DNA of 31,739 bases from Mastigamoeba balamuthi (GCA_902651635.1 CACRSC010000066.1:7564-39302), one strand, 5' to 3'; shown: positions 1 through 11,140, counted from the stretch's first letter. Program-made: numbers and translations. The notes: generated from the letters alone by a model not told the origin.

Positions 1-84
1 GCTGCCAAGACGGGCCTCATCTTCGACAACAACTACGCGGCCAAGACCGCCGCCTGCTCCATCTACAGTGCCTTCAGCTCGTAG
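1..84 (+). CDS. 3' end of a GH10 endo-beta-1,4-xylanase-like gene (partial)
   Basis: The window opens inside a coding exon: 27 codons followed by TAG. The peptide contains TGLIFDNNY and TAACSIYSAFSS, which match the C-terminal end of the complete GH10 copies further right (for example TGLIFDDNY and KPAAC). It is therefore the tail of another member of the xylanase array, on the + strand, ending without the stalk and hydrophobic tail seen in two other + copies. The catalytic residues lie outside the window. Function is assigned only by similarity to the neighbours. Confidence 0.8.
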   Translation, partial: AAKTGLIFDNNYAAKTAACSIYSAFSS

Positions 85-269
85 TTGGTCTTGTCAAGAA
101 CACAGTGATTTGTCCCCCTGTCTGAGCTTTCAAGTGCTCACTTTTGGTTCATGTAGAAAAACGACAGAAATACACATGAAAGTGACCACCAACTTTCATC
201 TTGTGGATCGTGTTGGTGGCGACCAATAGCTATTGGTTTGAGCACAACTGTGCTCAAGCTAATTAAGTG

Positions 270-273
270 AAAA
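270..273 (-). terminator. RNA polymerase III T-run terminator of the tRNA-Leu gene
   Basis: Four T residues (AAAA on the + strand) follow immediately after the discriminator base of the tRNA on the - strand, the usual minimal Pol III stop signal. Confidence 0.65.
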
Positions 274-355
274 TGTGTTCGAAGGGATTCGAACCCTCGC
301 CTCCGAAGAGAACACCACCTCAAGGTGCCGCCTTAGACCGCTCGGCCACGAACAC
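274..355 (-). tRNA. tRNA-Leu, anticodon GAG, no intron
   Basis: An 82-nt cloverleaf can be folded by eye on the - strand. The acceptor stem GTGTTCG pairs perfectly with CGAACAC, and the discriminator is A. The D arm is the standard leucine type (GGCCGAGCGGTCTAAGGC). The anticodon stem GCACC/GGTGT has one G-U pair and loop TTGAGGT, so the anticodon is GAG. The long variable arm TCTC-TTCG-GAGG marks a class II tRNA. The T arm GAGGG-TTCGAAT-CCCTT contains the B box and the D arm the A box. No CCA is encoded, as expected for a eukaryotic nuclear gene. A serine tRNA is excluded by the anticodon; the general layout is that of a eukaryotic tRNA-Leu. Confidence 0.95.
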
Positions 356-1908
356 TATTACATATTTTCCAATTCTGCCAAAGAAGAAGTCAGTCAGTAT
401 TACTCTAATCAATCGCTTTAATTCATTCTTTCCGTATGATTATTACTATTCACGGAAGGCATATAGAAGGGAAGAAGGAAGAAGAAGCAGATGAGTATAC
501 TGCAGGTAGAAAAACAGAAGCAAAAGGAACAGATAGGCAGTGTGAATAGAGAAATAGACAGAACAGAAAGAGAGTTGTAATATGAGAAGAGAAAGAAGGA
601 ACAGACACTGTATGGAACACTACTGCTTAGAAATACGGAGATGAGTATGAGAAAAAGAGATCTGATCGCATCACACTGATTTTATCTGTGAAACAAGTAT
701 ATTCTCACAATAACAGACCTATAAGATGAAACAAAGGAAATGAATAATTAAAAGAACGACAAGAGCACGAATTTGTGGCATACCCTCCAGTACACACGAG
801 TGCAAGCATATGCTGCAGAATACAAGTATATGCAAGCTGTGATATGAGTGTGAGCAATGTAAACTGTGAGCTGCCTGCATATGCTTACAAGTGCAAAGAT
901 AAAAAGGGCAAAAATATAAAGCAGAAAGTAAAAAGAATAATTTTGTTATTGACAAGCCAGAAAAAGGAAAAGGAAAGAATTATAAATGATACAAACAAAT
1001 ATGAAAAGGTTATTTCCATATTTTCAGTGATAGTAATATCAATAGAGAATGTAAAAAGTATCACAACTTGTTAATTTCTGCTTGGAAGGGAATCCGAAAA
1101 ACAGAATAATATTAGAAAGCCTGAAAGAATGGCCAGAGGTCTTCATCTGTTTCAACAGACGCTGATGGACTATGTCATGTATTACAATGTACATTAAGAT
1201 ATTCACAACAGTTTAAATTGCACCTGAGACAGTTGTTCATCAATAAATTTGGTGTGCATACTGATGCAATTACTCATAATGGTACAATTAATATCATTGG
1301 GCAAATCTCAAATCAGCACAACTAGCTAACGAAATATGACAAAACGGCTCTGATTCCTCTGGAATGAGAAAACGCAGCCCTTAATGCCGGAGGGCAGGAA
1401 GAGCCACGCAAAATCAGTATGCCAGAGTAACGTTCTCCGCCTCTTCTGGACTGTTGCACAGAATATGCAATCCCTAAGCACGCGGTTCAGCGTTCTCCTT
1501 CTCATCGGCTGCCCAATCCTATCATCCTCTGGTGATTGTATCCGATCACAGATTCTCGCGCTGGCGTTTTCTATTGTCTAAACAAGTAAATGCAACTGTC
1601 TCACAAAACTGTGCTCCAAAGCTGTGCAATACAATGCAACTCCCCAGAGAACAACCTTCTCAGGAGAAGTTGATTGTGTGTTCCGGCGGTACGCCGATTA
1701 GCAGCCATTGCTACGCTCCTTCATAGTGGACTCAACGGGGATTCACTTTAAGTGCACAAAGACAGCCTGAAAACAGTGGCGGTTGTACACTATGACGTGG
1801 TTGAATCAGTCGAATGACCCGAGTCCAACGGCTGCTGCATTACTACTTCATCCAACCGCTCTGTGATCAATACAGACATCACCGACTTCAGCGACAAGGC
1901 AGACGCTC
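356..1908. other. Intergenic region with an AT-rich, purine-skewed island
   Basis: No gene is supported here. From about 360 to 1330 the composition changes abruptly to AT-rich, and the + strand between about 470 and 670 is almost all A and G (runs such as GAAGAAGAAGCAGATGAG). The open frames are short, lack family signatures and are not joined by convincing introns. From about 1380 the GC content rises towards the xylanase gene at 1909. The 5' regulatory region of that gene must lie in the last few hundred bases. Confidence 0.6.
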
Positions 1909-3172
1909 ATGAAGCCCATTGTCGCCCTCGCCGTGCTTGCATCTCTTGCTGCTGCTGCCGCCGCCAACTGCCACCTTGCGACCGGCCTCAGGGACCTCGC
2001 GGCCAAGAAGGGGCGGATCTTTGGAGGAGAGATAACCCCGGCGCAGTTCCACGACACCAAGAACAACGAGCTGGCGGCCAAGAACTTCGGCATCATCACG
2101 GCGGGCAGCCAGTGCAAGATGGGCTACACTGAGCCCCAGCAGGGACGCTTCGACTTCAGGCTGTGTGACGCCGTCTATAATTTCGCCAAGCAGCACAACA
2201 TGCTCTTCCGCGGGCACAACCTGTGAGCTGATCCCTCCTCCGCCCTGCTCAGTACAACGACTCTGTCGTCTTTAGCTCCATTTTCTCGCTCCATCTGATC
2301 GATTTCGCGATGAGCGCAGTGTGTGGCACGTGCAGGTTGCGCAGTGGATGAACCACCTGAGTACGCCCGAGGCCAAGAGGAGGGCGATCGTCAACCATAT
2401 CAATGGCGTGCTGGCGCACTATAAGGGCAAGGTCTACGCTTGGGACGTCGTCAACGAGGCTGTCGCCGACGGGGCCAACGGCCTGAGGCACTCCATGTGG
2501 TACCCTGCGGTTCCTGGTGCGCCATTGCTACCAAAATGCACAGAATTTGTTTCCCTTGATAACCTTCGGCCCTCGCAGACTACATCGACGTCGCGTTCAG
2601 GACCGCCAGGCACGCCGACCCGCACGCCAAGCTGTTCTACAACGACTACAACGCCGACGGGCTTAACAGCAAGAGCAACTACATCTACAACATGGTCAAG
2701 TCCATGAAGGGTCAGCTCCTCTGATGCTCTCGCCCAAATCGCACAGTAGTGCCAGAAACGAGCACTGATGCCGCGCCCACATCGCTCTCACCGCACAGCG
2801 AGGGGCGTCCCGATCGACGGCGTGGGCTTCCAGATGCACGTGAGCGCGCAGTGGAGCCCCAGCGAGGACTCGATGCGCAGGAACTTCCAGCGCTTCGCCG
2901 ACCTCGGCCTCGAGGTCCACGTCACCGAGGCCGACGTTCCCTGCAACAACGGGAGGGCCGACTGGGACAAGCAGGCGCAGGTGTACGCCAAGATCGCTCG
3001 GGCGTGCCTGGCGGTGAGCAGGTGCAAGAGCCTGCAGGTGTGGGGCGGCGCCGACCAGTACTCGTGGAAGGGAACTGGCAAGACTGCGCTCATCTGGGAC
3101 ACCAACTACAACGCCAAGCCCGCCGCCTGCGCTATCGCCGAGGTCTACGAGGGCACTCACAGGCGTGATTGA
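1909..3172 (+). CDS. GH10 endo-beta-1,4-xylanase-like protein, secreted (copy A)
   Basis: Spliced from four exons, 1909-2222, 2320-2516, 2579-2710 and 2799-3172, giving 338 residues; each junction is GT-AG and keeps frame. The start gives a signal peptide (MKPIVALAVLASLAAAAAA) before NCHL. GH10 hallmarks in order are GHNLVWH (the conserved GHxLVWH, across the first intron), YAWDVVNEA with the predicted acid/base Glu near residue 151, LFYNDYNAD, and VHVTEADV with the predicted nucleophile Glu near 258. At about 320 residues after the signal it is a single-domain GH10 enzyme, expected to be secreted and to cut beta-1,4-xylan or related chains by a retaining mechanism (family knowledge). It ends shortly after PAACAIAEVYEG with no anchor. 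Its closest relatives here are the copies at 15170 and 17463. Exact substrate preference is inferred, not shown. Confidence 0.93.
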
Positions 3173-3947
3173 GGCCTTGCAGATGAGTGGCAGGCCCTCC
3201 CCTCGCCGCTGCTGCCAGGTATAGCCCAACACTGAACAAATGAAGGCAGAAATCAATCAATGCTAGAGCGCCTCGCAGAAAGCAACAGTGTTGAAGGACA
3301 TGGCGATTGTGCGATCTCTCTGGCTCAATCTGCGCCGCATCGTTATCAGTTTCGTTTTGTCACTAGCGTGGGTTGCGCGACAGATCGTTTGTACAGCATG
3401 CTGAGACGTTGTCGCCGGGGAGCCGTGTGTGCATAATGATGTGACGTGTGTGCTGAGTTGTCACATCGGTGGTGGTGCTGCAGTGCCGGTGTTCCTTCTC
3501 TTCTCGCAGGGCCTCACGCCTCCTTCGCAGGTTGCCGAGTGCTTCCATGGTGTACCTGTCTCTTCACCCACCGTCTTGTGGTCTCCTGTATGTAAACGAA
3601 GTTGAAATGCAGTGAAGCGGGCAGTCTGCCCTCTCTGCCCATTGCAACAACCCGGGCGCTCCCAGTTGGCAGTCGCTTCCCCTCAGTGCCCTCAGTGATG
3701 TGGCGATATGATGTGCCCTGCACAGCTTGCTATGAGGCTGCTGTCCCTCTGTGCCGCACACTGGCGGTGGTAGCGCTGTAGCCCAACGCTGGGCTTCCAA
3801 TTCGGGCCACGGTGGCTCTGCGAGCTCTGGCAAGGCTCAGCGCTGTCCCACGGCTCGGAGGCACTGCGATCGTGCTCGCTGCTCCCTCAGAGGGTCTCGC
3901 GGCATATGAGAACGAACGAGAACAAGGCCACACACGGGCATGTCGCG
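3173..3947. other. Intergenic region between two convergent genes
   Basis: Lies between the stop of the xylanase copy A (+) and the stop of the cyclase-like gene (-), so it should hold two 3' untranslated regions. I see no coding signature, RNA gene or strong repeat; the open frames here look like chance frames in GC-rich DNA. Confidence 0.5.
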
Positions 3948-6900
3948 CTAACAGGAGTCCAGTCGTTGGAAGCTGTCCTGCATCATACTACAGTTGGCTG
4001 AGAGGCTGCACACCGCTTGGCGAACGTGGACCGCCGTGCGCAGCTGCCCCGCGCCCGCCGGCAGGCACAGGGTCACCCCGGGCACCGCGTCCAGCACGGC
4101 CACCGCTGCCGAGGCGTCCGCGGGGCTCGGCGGGCTGTCCGTGGGGTCCGTCGACAGCACGCCGTAGTCGATGCCCCCGACGGGCACGTACGGCAGCGCA
4201 AAGTCCTCTGGAGTGTCGCTGTCGTCACCGTCGACGTCGCCGTCGCCGGTGGGCAGGGGGGCGACCTTGCTGTGCAGCAGGTGTGTCATCACGGGCCTCC
4301 CGCCGACGCTGAACCGCCGGAAGGGCTGCACGAAGAACTGCTCGTTGCCGCCGGCTGCGGGCAGCGCGGCCTCGAGGGCCGTGGCGGCGGCGTCGGAGAG
4401 GAGGGCCGCGTTGAGCGGGCAGCACTCGCAGACCTTGCGGGCAAACGGGATGGCGTCGCCCCAGCAGTCAAAGAGGCTCGGCTTGGTCTTGATGACCCCA
4501 GCCAGCTGCGTGAGGCGTGAGGGTCTCGCAGTGAGAGGGGGAAGCGGATGCCGAGGGGCCGAGAGGATGGTCAGCAGTGCGGGGGAGCGCACAAATCCGT
4601 CGGTGTGCACAGCCACCCGCACAGCGATGGGCAGCGACGTGCAGTTGTGCTCGGTGTTCCAGTAGTCCATCGTGGCGACCATGTCCACCGCGAGGCCCGC
4701 AACCCGCTGGACGTGGTCGGCCACGTCCTGCGAGGGTGGTTGAGCCTCTGGGTCCCTCGAAATCAACCCAAAGAGCAGAACGGTGCCATACGTTGAGCAT
4801 GTTTGCGGCAACAACGTACTCGTCAGCTGTGAGACCCGGCATGAGACTCGAGGGCGTGCGGATTATGGTCGAGGGCATACCATTGGTCCTCAGCGGGGTG
4901 AGTCCCCGCGCCGTGGCCAGCGAGTCGAAGTGCGAGAAGAGCGAGTTGAGCATCGCGACGATCTGCTCGGGCTGCATGCGCTGGTAGAGGCCCTCGAACC
5001 CCGGGATGTTGCTCACGAGGACCGTCCCGCTGCTGACGAACTCGCACATGAACAGGCTCTCGTGCGGGCAGCCCTGCGGTGGTTGCGCCGACGCCAGCCT
5101 GTCGAGCACGGGCTGTGGCAGAACGCTCGTCAGCAGCGACCTCGCGGTCTCCTGCTCGCGCTCGCTCTCCTCCCTGCTCCTGGTCAGCAGCTCCGACGTC
5201 GAGAACAGCTGCCTGTTGTTCATCTCGGAGCTGCGCCCGAGGTACGCCCACGACACGAGCCACAGGTACAGAAACACAGCCGTTCCCGGCGGGTGGCTGT
5301 CGGTGGCATGTTCGGCTGTCAGTGCAGGCCGTGCGGGGCTCGCTGTGTGTCTTACTGCAGGATGACGACCAGGCGGATGTTGGAGACAGCGTAGGCGAGC
5401 CCCAGGGGCGCGGCCAGGTAGAACGGCATGCGGAACGTGAACAGCAGGGTGACCCAGCAGATGCTGCCCGAGACGAGGGAGTCGCCCCACACCGCGTCGT
5501 TCCACATGTACGACATCAGGGTGCTCGTGCACAGCGCCAGGGCGAACATGACCGCGTGGAAGACCAGCGGCCTCGTGTGGAACCCGCAGAACGTCCACGC
5601 GAACATGAGGAGGATCATGGCGATGTGCGCGGCCTTGAGCACAAACGGCCTGCTCTGCGAGAGATCGTTGACAACCAGGGAGCGGATCAGCCACATCAAG
5701 TAGAACACCGCCATCGCGAGCAGCAGCCACCGCGAGTGTTGGTAGTACTTCTCCGTGTACCCGCGCATGAATCTAAACAGAGTACCGAGCGCCTTAGCAC
5801 ATGCTGATAAAAAGACTTGGAAAAAAGGGAGAGGTACGCACTCTGCTTCCTTGGCCATAGAGGGGAACATGAGCGTGATGGGGTTCACGTGGGCTCGCAA
5901 CAGTGGAACTCTGCCTTTTGCAACGTCCAGGACGCGCACTACAGGCCGCGCGAGCACGAAGGGGTCACCTGACGAGCTGCAGGGGTCTATGAGGTTAGCA
6001 ACAGCAACAGCGACCGTGCAGCTCGCGGTCACCTCAGTGGCGCCCTCAGTGGCGAATCCAGGTCGTCGCTCGGCGCAACCAGCTCGACGGGCATGACTCT
6101 ACCCACACCATGGACCACCGTGAGGTTCTTGGTCGCGTTGAACGTGAACGCTCCCTGCGAGAGAGCAGTGCCACTGTCATAAAGAAAAATTCAATGTCCG
6201 AATGGAGTACTTCGAGGTTCTTGCTGATGTCCTTGGTGACCAGTATCTGCCCCGGAGCAGCAGACTCAGAGAGTCGGATGGCAACGTTAACTGTGTCTGT
6301 TGTGCGTACGTCAGGCATGAATTAAAGCGACGTTGGGCTCGAGAGAGCACACGCACAGCCCCACACGTCGTAGCGCGGCCTCGAGGATCCGATGACGCCA
6401 GCGATCGCGGGCCCTATCGAGATGCCCGTGCACAGCGCCAGCCTCGCCATGGCCGGGTGCTCCATCGCGAGCCTGCGCAGCACACGCTGCATCTCGGCCG
6501 CGAGCTCGCAGGCGGCCCTGCCCCTGTCCTGCTGCCACCCCGCGAACATGAGCGTCGCGCCCACGCTCTTGACCTTCTCGGCGCCGAGGCTCGCGGCCAG
6601 CAGGTCCGCGGCCACGAACAGCCTCGACAGCGCCTCGAGCTGCTCCGCGTGCGCCCCTACGGCCTCTAGGCGGTCGACGCGCACGCAAACGACGGCCGCG
6701 GCGTCGGACGAGCGCACGATGAGCGGCTGCCGCGCTGCGGCCGAGGGCGAGAGCTCCGACATGAATGAGCTGGCGCTGCTGCAGCCCACGTCCGCGTGGT
6801 TGCCGAGAGCGGCCGAGGCAGAGCGAGAGTCGAGCAGGCGTTGGGCGATGCCGCGCGGGAAGAGCAGCGAGAAGAGCGCGTTGGTGCGGGTCTTCTCGGC

Positions 6901-7985
6901 GGCGACCTGGCGGCGCTGGCGCTCGAGGAGCACGTTGCTCGCGAAGTCCCTGCGGCGCTCGAGGTTGCTCATGACGATGAAGAGCGTCACGAACAGCCAG
7001 CCCAGGGCCAGCTGCACAAAGAGGTACACGTACTCGCTGGCGAGGGCGGCGGCCAGGAACGCGAGCACTGCGAGCTGCGGCACGCAGACGGCGCAGCTCA
7101 CGGCGAACGACAGCGGCCACACAGTCGCCCCGTAGAACACGTAGGTGGCGTGTACGTACCTGGGCGACGCAACGGCTGAGTGGGTCTGCACTGGAATTCA
7201 ATTCAAATTAAACAATGGGCCACAGATCCCTCAGAGGAGCTGCGTCTGTGCCATTTTTCACGAGCAGAACTCGCTGACAACGCAACGCTTTCTGCTGAGG
7301 CGCCGCCACCGACTGAGTGTAACAATTGAAACCCGATAGAGCAAAGGAAAAACCCGTCCCTCAGCGTCCCTCGGCGCGCACCACTGGCACACAAACGCGT
7401 AGAACTCGGGCGGGAGGTTCGTGGGCCCCCCGGTGTACTCCTCCGACGGCCCCGCGAGCGGGCAGACCCAGTGCATCGTCAGCGTGACGGCCGTGAAGGC
7501 CGTACAGAGGGCCAGCGCCAGCGCCTCCTGCGAGTAGACGACGAGCCCCCCGAGCGCCAGCGTCGCGCAGAGGAACGCCGCCACCGCCCCGCACGCAGCC
7601 GCCCCGCTGTACATGAAGTACCGCGCGCCGCACTCGCTCCCGCGCGTCTCAGCCGCGCTCGCCACGACAAACACGGCGACGACGAAGACCAGCAGCGCAC
7701 TGCACTGCCAGGAATGCCCCCGGGGGGAAAAACGCGCAGAAAGCGGCGCACGAACCGATGAGACCCGCGGCAACGAGGCGGGAGGGTGCCCCCGGGCTGG
7801 GCGGGGGGCCGAGGGGCGGGGCGCGGGGACCAGAAGTGGGCGACGGAGCGGCGGGTGGAGCGGAGTGTCTCGAAGTGGTGCCTGAACGAGCGCTCGGCCC
7901 CGGCGTCGGCAAAGAGGCCCGCCAGGCGGCGCAGGCGCAGCTCGCTCGGCGCGGCCTCGGGGGCGCTCTCCGGCCCCGCACGCAT
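3948..7985 (-). CDS. 12-transmembrane adenylyl cyclase-like protein with degenerate catalytic domains
   Basis: Eleven exons, read from right to left: 7985-7831, 7699-7382, 7159-6357, 6296-6211, 6154-6033, 5976-5842, 5772-5356, 5296-4881, 4826-4792, 4727-4593, 4505-3948. All junctions are GT-AG and keep phase, giving 1059 residues. The order is a short cytosolic N-terminus, six TM helices (about 52-245), a helical linker, class III cyclase domain C1 (about 300-490), six TM helices (about 550-700), cyclase domain C2 (about 745-930) and a Pro/Ala/Asp-rich tail. This is the topology of animal-type membrane adenylyl cyclases. C1 keeps AGVIGSS, RYDVWG and VNVAIRL but reads SVGATLMF where a metal-binding Asp is expected. 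C2 reads VSNIPGF for the usual FADIxGF, keeps Asp in TNADEYVV, and reads WGDAIPFARKV where Asn and Arg are expected. ATP cyclisation is therefore doubtful. Exon 1 and the start are the least certain part; an alternative reading of 7700-7830 would add a further hydrophobic stretch. Confidence 0.85.
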
Positions 7986-8613
7986 GAAGGCAGGGATGGG
8001 GGAGAAAAAGAAACAAAAGCCGGAGAGAGTTGTGCTGAACTCGTTTGGGGTTTTCGGGCAGAGAACCGTGCCAGAAAAAAACGTTGATTTCCTCCCTGTG
8101 CTGGATTTATGCCGCAAACAGGGATGTGATCAGAAGAAAAAGGGCGCTGCGCGGCTGTCTTGACGGGCGGCCTCCCCCCAGGAACCAAAACGACCAGCAA
8201 AGTAACAGGCTTGTTTTCCCCCTGTACTGACGGGTTTTGGTGAATAAAATCGAGTCAAGAAAATGGGCACCTGCGTAGGCTCAGGGGGAAACGGGGGCAA
8301 GGCAGCGACAGGAGAGCGGACCAAAACGGACGGAGGAGGTGCTTCCTCAGAGAGCTGGATTAGGCTGTTTCATGGGGAATCAAACAGGTTGGAACTATTG
8401 TGTTCTCATCACAAAAGCACCCGCTGCGCTGCCCTGTAGACATCTCGCTCGCCGCTTTCCACGCCCTGTCTGGACCGATTTTCGCCGCTTCTTACCCCGT
8501 TTATGGGACCAACTCCCAGGCCCCTCTCGCACACCCAGTGCCTGTCCCACCCGAGGGGGGCAGGCAGGCGGCCGACCTGTGTGCGTCAGCCCTCGTCTCG
8601 TGTCCGACAAGCG

Positions 8614-8653
8614 CCCCACACGTTCCCCACACGTTCCCCACACGTTCCCCACA
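8614..8653. repeat. 11-bp tandem repeat, about 3.6 copies
   Basis: CCCCACACGTT is repeated three times in perfect tandem and followed by a fourth partial CCCCACA. It lies in non-coding DNA upstream of the cyclase-like gene. Likely a small minisatellite. Confidence 0.9.
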
Positions 8654-9061
8654 GCCCACAGCGCCGCTGGGCCCAAGCCACCCTGCTGTCCTCTGCCTTG
8701 CCACCCCAACACCGCTGCTGGCCACGCCCACGCTCGGCTGTGTCTCTCACTGGGCGTGGCCTGCGGGCCCTGCCGCTCGCCTGGGGGCTGCCGTTTAAGA
8801 GCACCGGAGGGGCGATGGCGCGACAGACACAACTGAATTGGCCCCCGCTCTGACTGCTGGGCCCTCTGGTGGCCGCACGACGCACACCACGCCGCGCGGG
8901 ACGCTGGGGGGCGGGGGCGGGGGCGCGTGCGGGTGGGTCGGCCAGGGGCTGGCGGCGCCCAGGTGGCGGAGGCACGGCGGCGCGTGCTGGCAGAGGGCCA
9001 ACCGACTTTTATTCCAAAAATATCTTCGCCAAAGATCTGCTGGCGAATAATTTCCGACCGT

Positions 9062-9086
9062 CAATTGTTGTCCACAACAACAATTG
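9062..9086. repeat. 10-bp perfect inverted repeat with 5-nt loop
   Basis: CAATTGTTGT, then CCACA, then ACAACAATTG. A second hairpin (TTCGCC, 11-nt loop, GGCGAA, about 9029-9051) lies just before it. The pair sits in non-coding DNA; no known RNA family was recognised. Confidence 0.7.
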
Positions 9087-9544
9087 CTTCAACTCGAAAT
9101 ATGCACAACGCGTTGTTGCCCGATCGCTTCCCCCTGGTACATGCACGCAATACCAGGAACCCGACTAAGGAGCCGCTGATGAGAAGAACCTGAGCTTCCG
9201 CTTCCATAGTCCCGGGTCGGCAACCGAGTCTTCAGCAGGTGGGGGGATACGCAGAGTTCAGGGGGATATCAGTGGAAGTGATGTTGACACGTGGCCGTAT
9301 CTGCGGAAAGAACGCGCTGTCGTCGGTCTTCATGTTGCTGCTCGGGGGCAACGCAGGTTCATACTTGCGTGTGGTGAGGGATTGAGCGCCGGAGACACCT
9401 TGTAAAGGGCCGCTCTCGCATGCAGCGCTCATGCCCTCACATCGGGCGTGCTCTAGTCACTCATTTTGCGGTCTCCGGTGCAGCCACTCTGTCTTGTCTC
9501 TATGAGTCTTGTACCTGTCGCACCAGTCGGAGAAGCTGCTGCAC

Positions 9545-9579
9545 AAACTCGCGCTACTTACTCTGCTTAAACTCGCGCT
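9545..9579. repeat. 11-bp direct repeat
   Basis: AAACTCGCGCT occurs at 9545-9555 and again at 9569-9579 in non-coding sequence downstream of xylanase copy C. No function is apparent. Confidence 0.6.
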
Positions 9580-9884
9580 CCTGCGCACCTGCATAACAGG
9601 AGAAAACTTACGGGATACGTGCACCAAGGGACGCCCTGCAAGCACAGAGCGAACCACAGGGTTACAGGCACACACTACAGGGCGCCACGCAGGTCGTCAG
9701 TCACGTGAAGCACCCGAAACTGGTGGGTGGGACACTGCATGCAGTGAACTACCTAATTGACCGCGAAAGCGAATAGAACAATCGGGTTGTTGAGTCCTGG
9801 GCGCGAGGTACTGACACCTCTGGGCGAGCCGCAGGGCCGAATGACGGGCGGTCGGGTTCCACACGCGTAGCTCGCTCCCGGCGC

Positions 9885-11140
9885 TCAGTGGTGGCGGTGG
9901 TGCGCGTGCATCAGGACATCCTCGATGGCGCAGGCGGCGGGCTTGTGGTTGTAGTTGTCGTCGAAGATGAGGCCAGTGGGCTGCACGCCGGGCTTGTTGA
10001 GCCACGAATACTTGTCGACGACACCCCACAGCTCCAGGCTCTTGCACCTGCTCACCGCCATGCAGGCGCGCGCGATGTTGCTGTAGATCTGCGCCTGCCT
10101 GCCCCAGTCCCACTGGCGGTTCTGGCAGGCGACGTCGGCCTCGGTGATGTGGATCTCGAGGCCGAGGTCAGCGAAGCGCTGGAAGTTCCTGCGCATGTCC
10201 TCCTCACTGGGGCTCCACTGGGTTCCCACGTGCATCTGGAAGCCGATGCCGTCGATCGGGACGCCCCTCTCTGTGTTGTGGTGCCCACATGCCTTTGGGT
10301 CAGCGAGTGAACTGGAGACTCGTGGAGAGGAGAGGGAGCAGCGGACGCTTCATGGCCCTGATCATGTTGTAGATGTAGTTGGCCTTGGGAGACAGGCCGT
10401 CGGCCCCGTAGTCGTTGTAGAAGAGCTTGGCGTGGGGGTCGGCGTGCCTGGCGGTCCTGAACGCGACGTCGATGAAGTCTGCGGGTGCGTATTCGTGACG
10501 TGAGGCTCAGGCTGTCTCTGGAGTGTGTGCAGAGGGGGCGTACCGGGGACGGCGGGGAACCAGTCGCTGTACCTGAGGCCCCTGGCGCTGTCGTCGACGG
10601 CCTCGTTGACGACGTCCCAGGCGTAGACCTTGCCCCTGTAGTGCGACATCACGCCGTTGATGTGGTTGACGATAGCCTGCCTCTTGGCCTCGGGCGACTG
10701 CAGGTTCTTCATCCAGGTGGGCACCTGGGCGTACCACACGCTGTGGGGCCCCTCCTAGTCAGCTGCGCCTCCCCGACCCGAGTGCAGACTCATAGAGAGG
10801 CGGGAGGGCGTTCTCACAGGGCGTGACCACGGAAGGCCATCTTGTGCTGCCTCGCGTGGTTGAGGATTGCGTCGCAGGGGCCGAACGTGAAGTAGTTGGG
10901 CCAGGGCTCGGTGGCGTCCATCTTGCACTCGTTCTCGGCGGTCGTGATGCCGAAGTGCCTGTCAGCCAGCCTCATCGCCCTCTCGTCGTGCAGCAGCGTC
11001 GTCGAGAGCATGCCGCCGAAGAACCTCCCCGAGCGGGCAGCCAGCGTTCTGAGGGGCGTGTTGAGCGTGCACTGGGCGGCGGCAGAGGCCGCCAGCAGCA
11101 GCAGCACAGCAGCGGCGGCAGCGTTGGTGGTATTCACCAT
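9885..11140 (-). CDS. GH10 endo-beta-1,4-xylanase-like protein, secreted (copy C)
   Basis: Four exons, right to left: 11140-10818, 10740-10544, 10478-10347, 10270-9885, giving 345 residues. The intron sites match the + strand copies: after RGHAL (phase 2), after AVP (phase 1) and after AMK (phase 1). The N-terminus is a signal peptide (MVNTTN followed by an Ala/Leu-rich core ending ASAAA) before QCTLNTPL. GH10 signatures are GHALVWY across the first intron, YAWDVVNEA (acid/base Glu), LFYNDYGAD and IHITEADVAC (nucleophile Glu). It belongs to the minus-strand subfamily with copies D and G, recognised by ARSGRFFGGMLSTTLL and KYSWLNKPGVQPTG, but it is the most divergent of the three. The C-terminus is His-rich (HAHHRHH). 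Expected role: secreted xylan hydrolysis. Confidence 0.92.

Larger units (their letters stand above)
7986..9884. other. Intergenic region upstream of the 12-TM cyclase-like gene
   Basis: About 1.9 kb between the start of the cyclase-like gene (-) and the stop of xylanase copy C (-). It should contain the cyclase promoter (near 7990-8300) and the xylanase 3' flank. I see no convincing gene. It contains an 11-bp tandem repeat (8614-8653), two adjacent hairpins (about 9029-9086) and an 11-bp direct repeat (9545-9579), listed separately. Confidence 0.5.

Noticed and set aside
8614-8653. CRISPR-like array
   Set aside because: The units are contiguous 11-mers without spacers, in a eukaryotic sequence.
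8339-8836. A 165-codon open frame on the + strand
   Set aside because: Opposite and overlapping frames are equally open in this GC-rich stretch, it spans the 11-bp tandem repeat, and it has no domain signature.
9003-9090. U5 snRNA
   Set aside because: The loop does not contain the invariant U5 loop sequence (GCCUUUUAC type) and the linker is not a proper Sm site.
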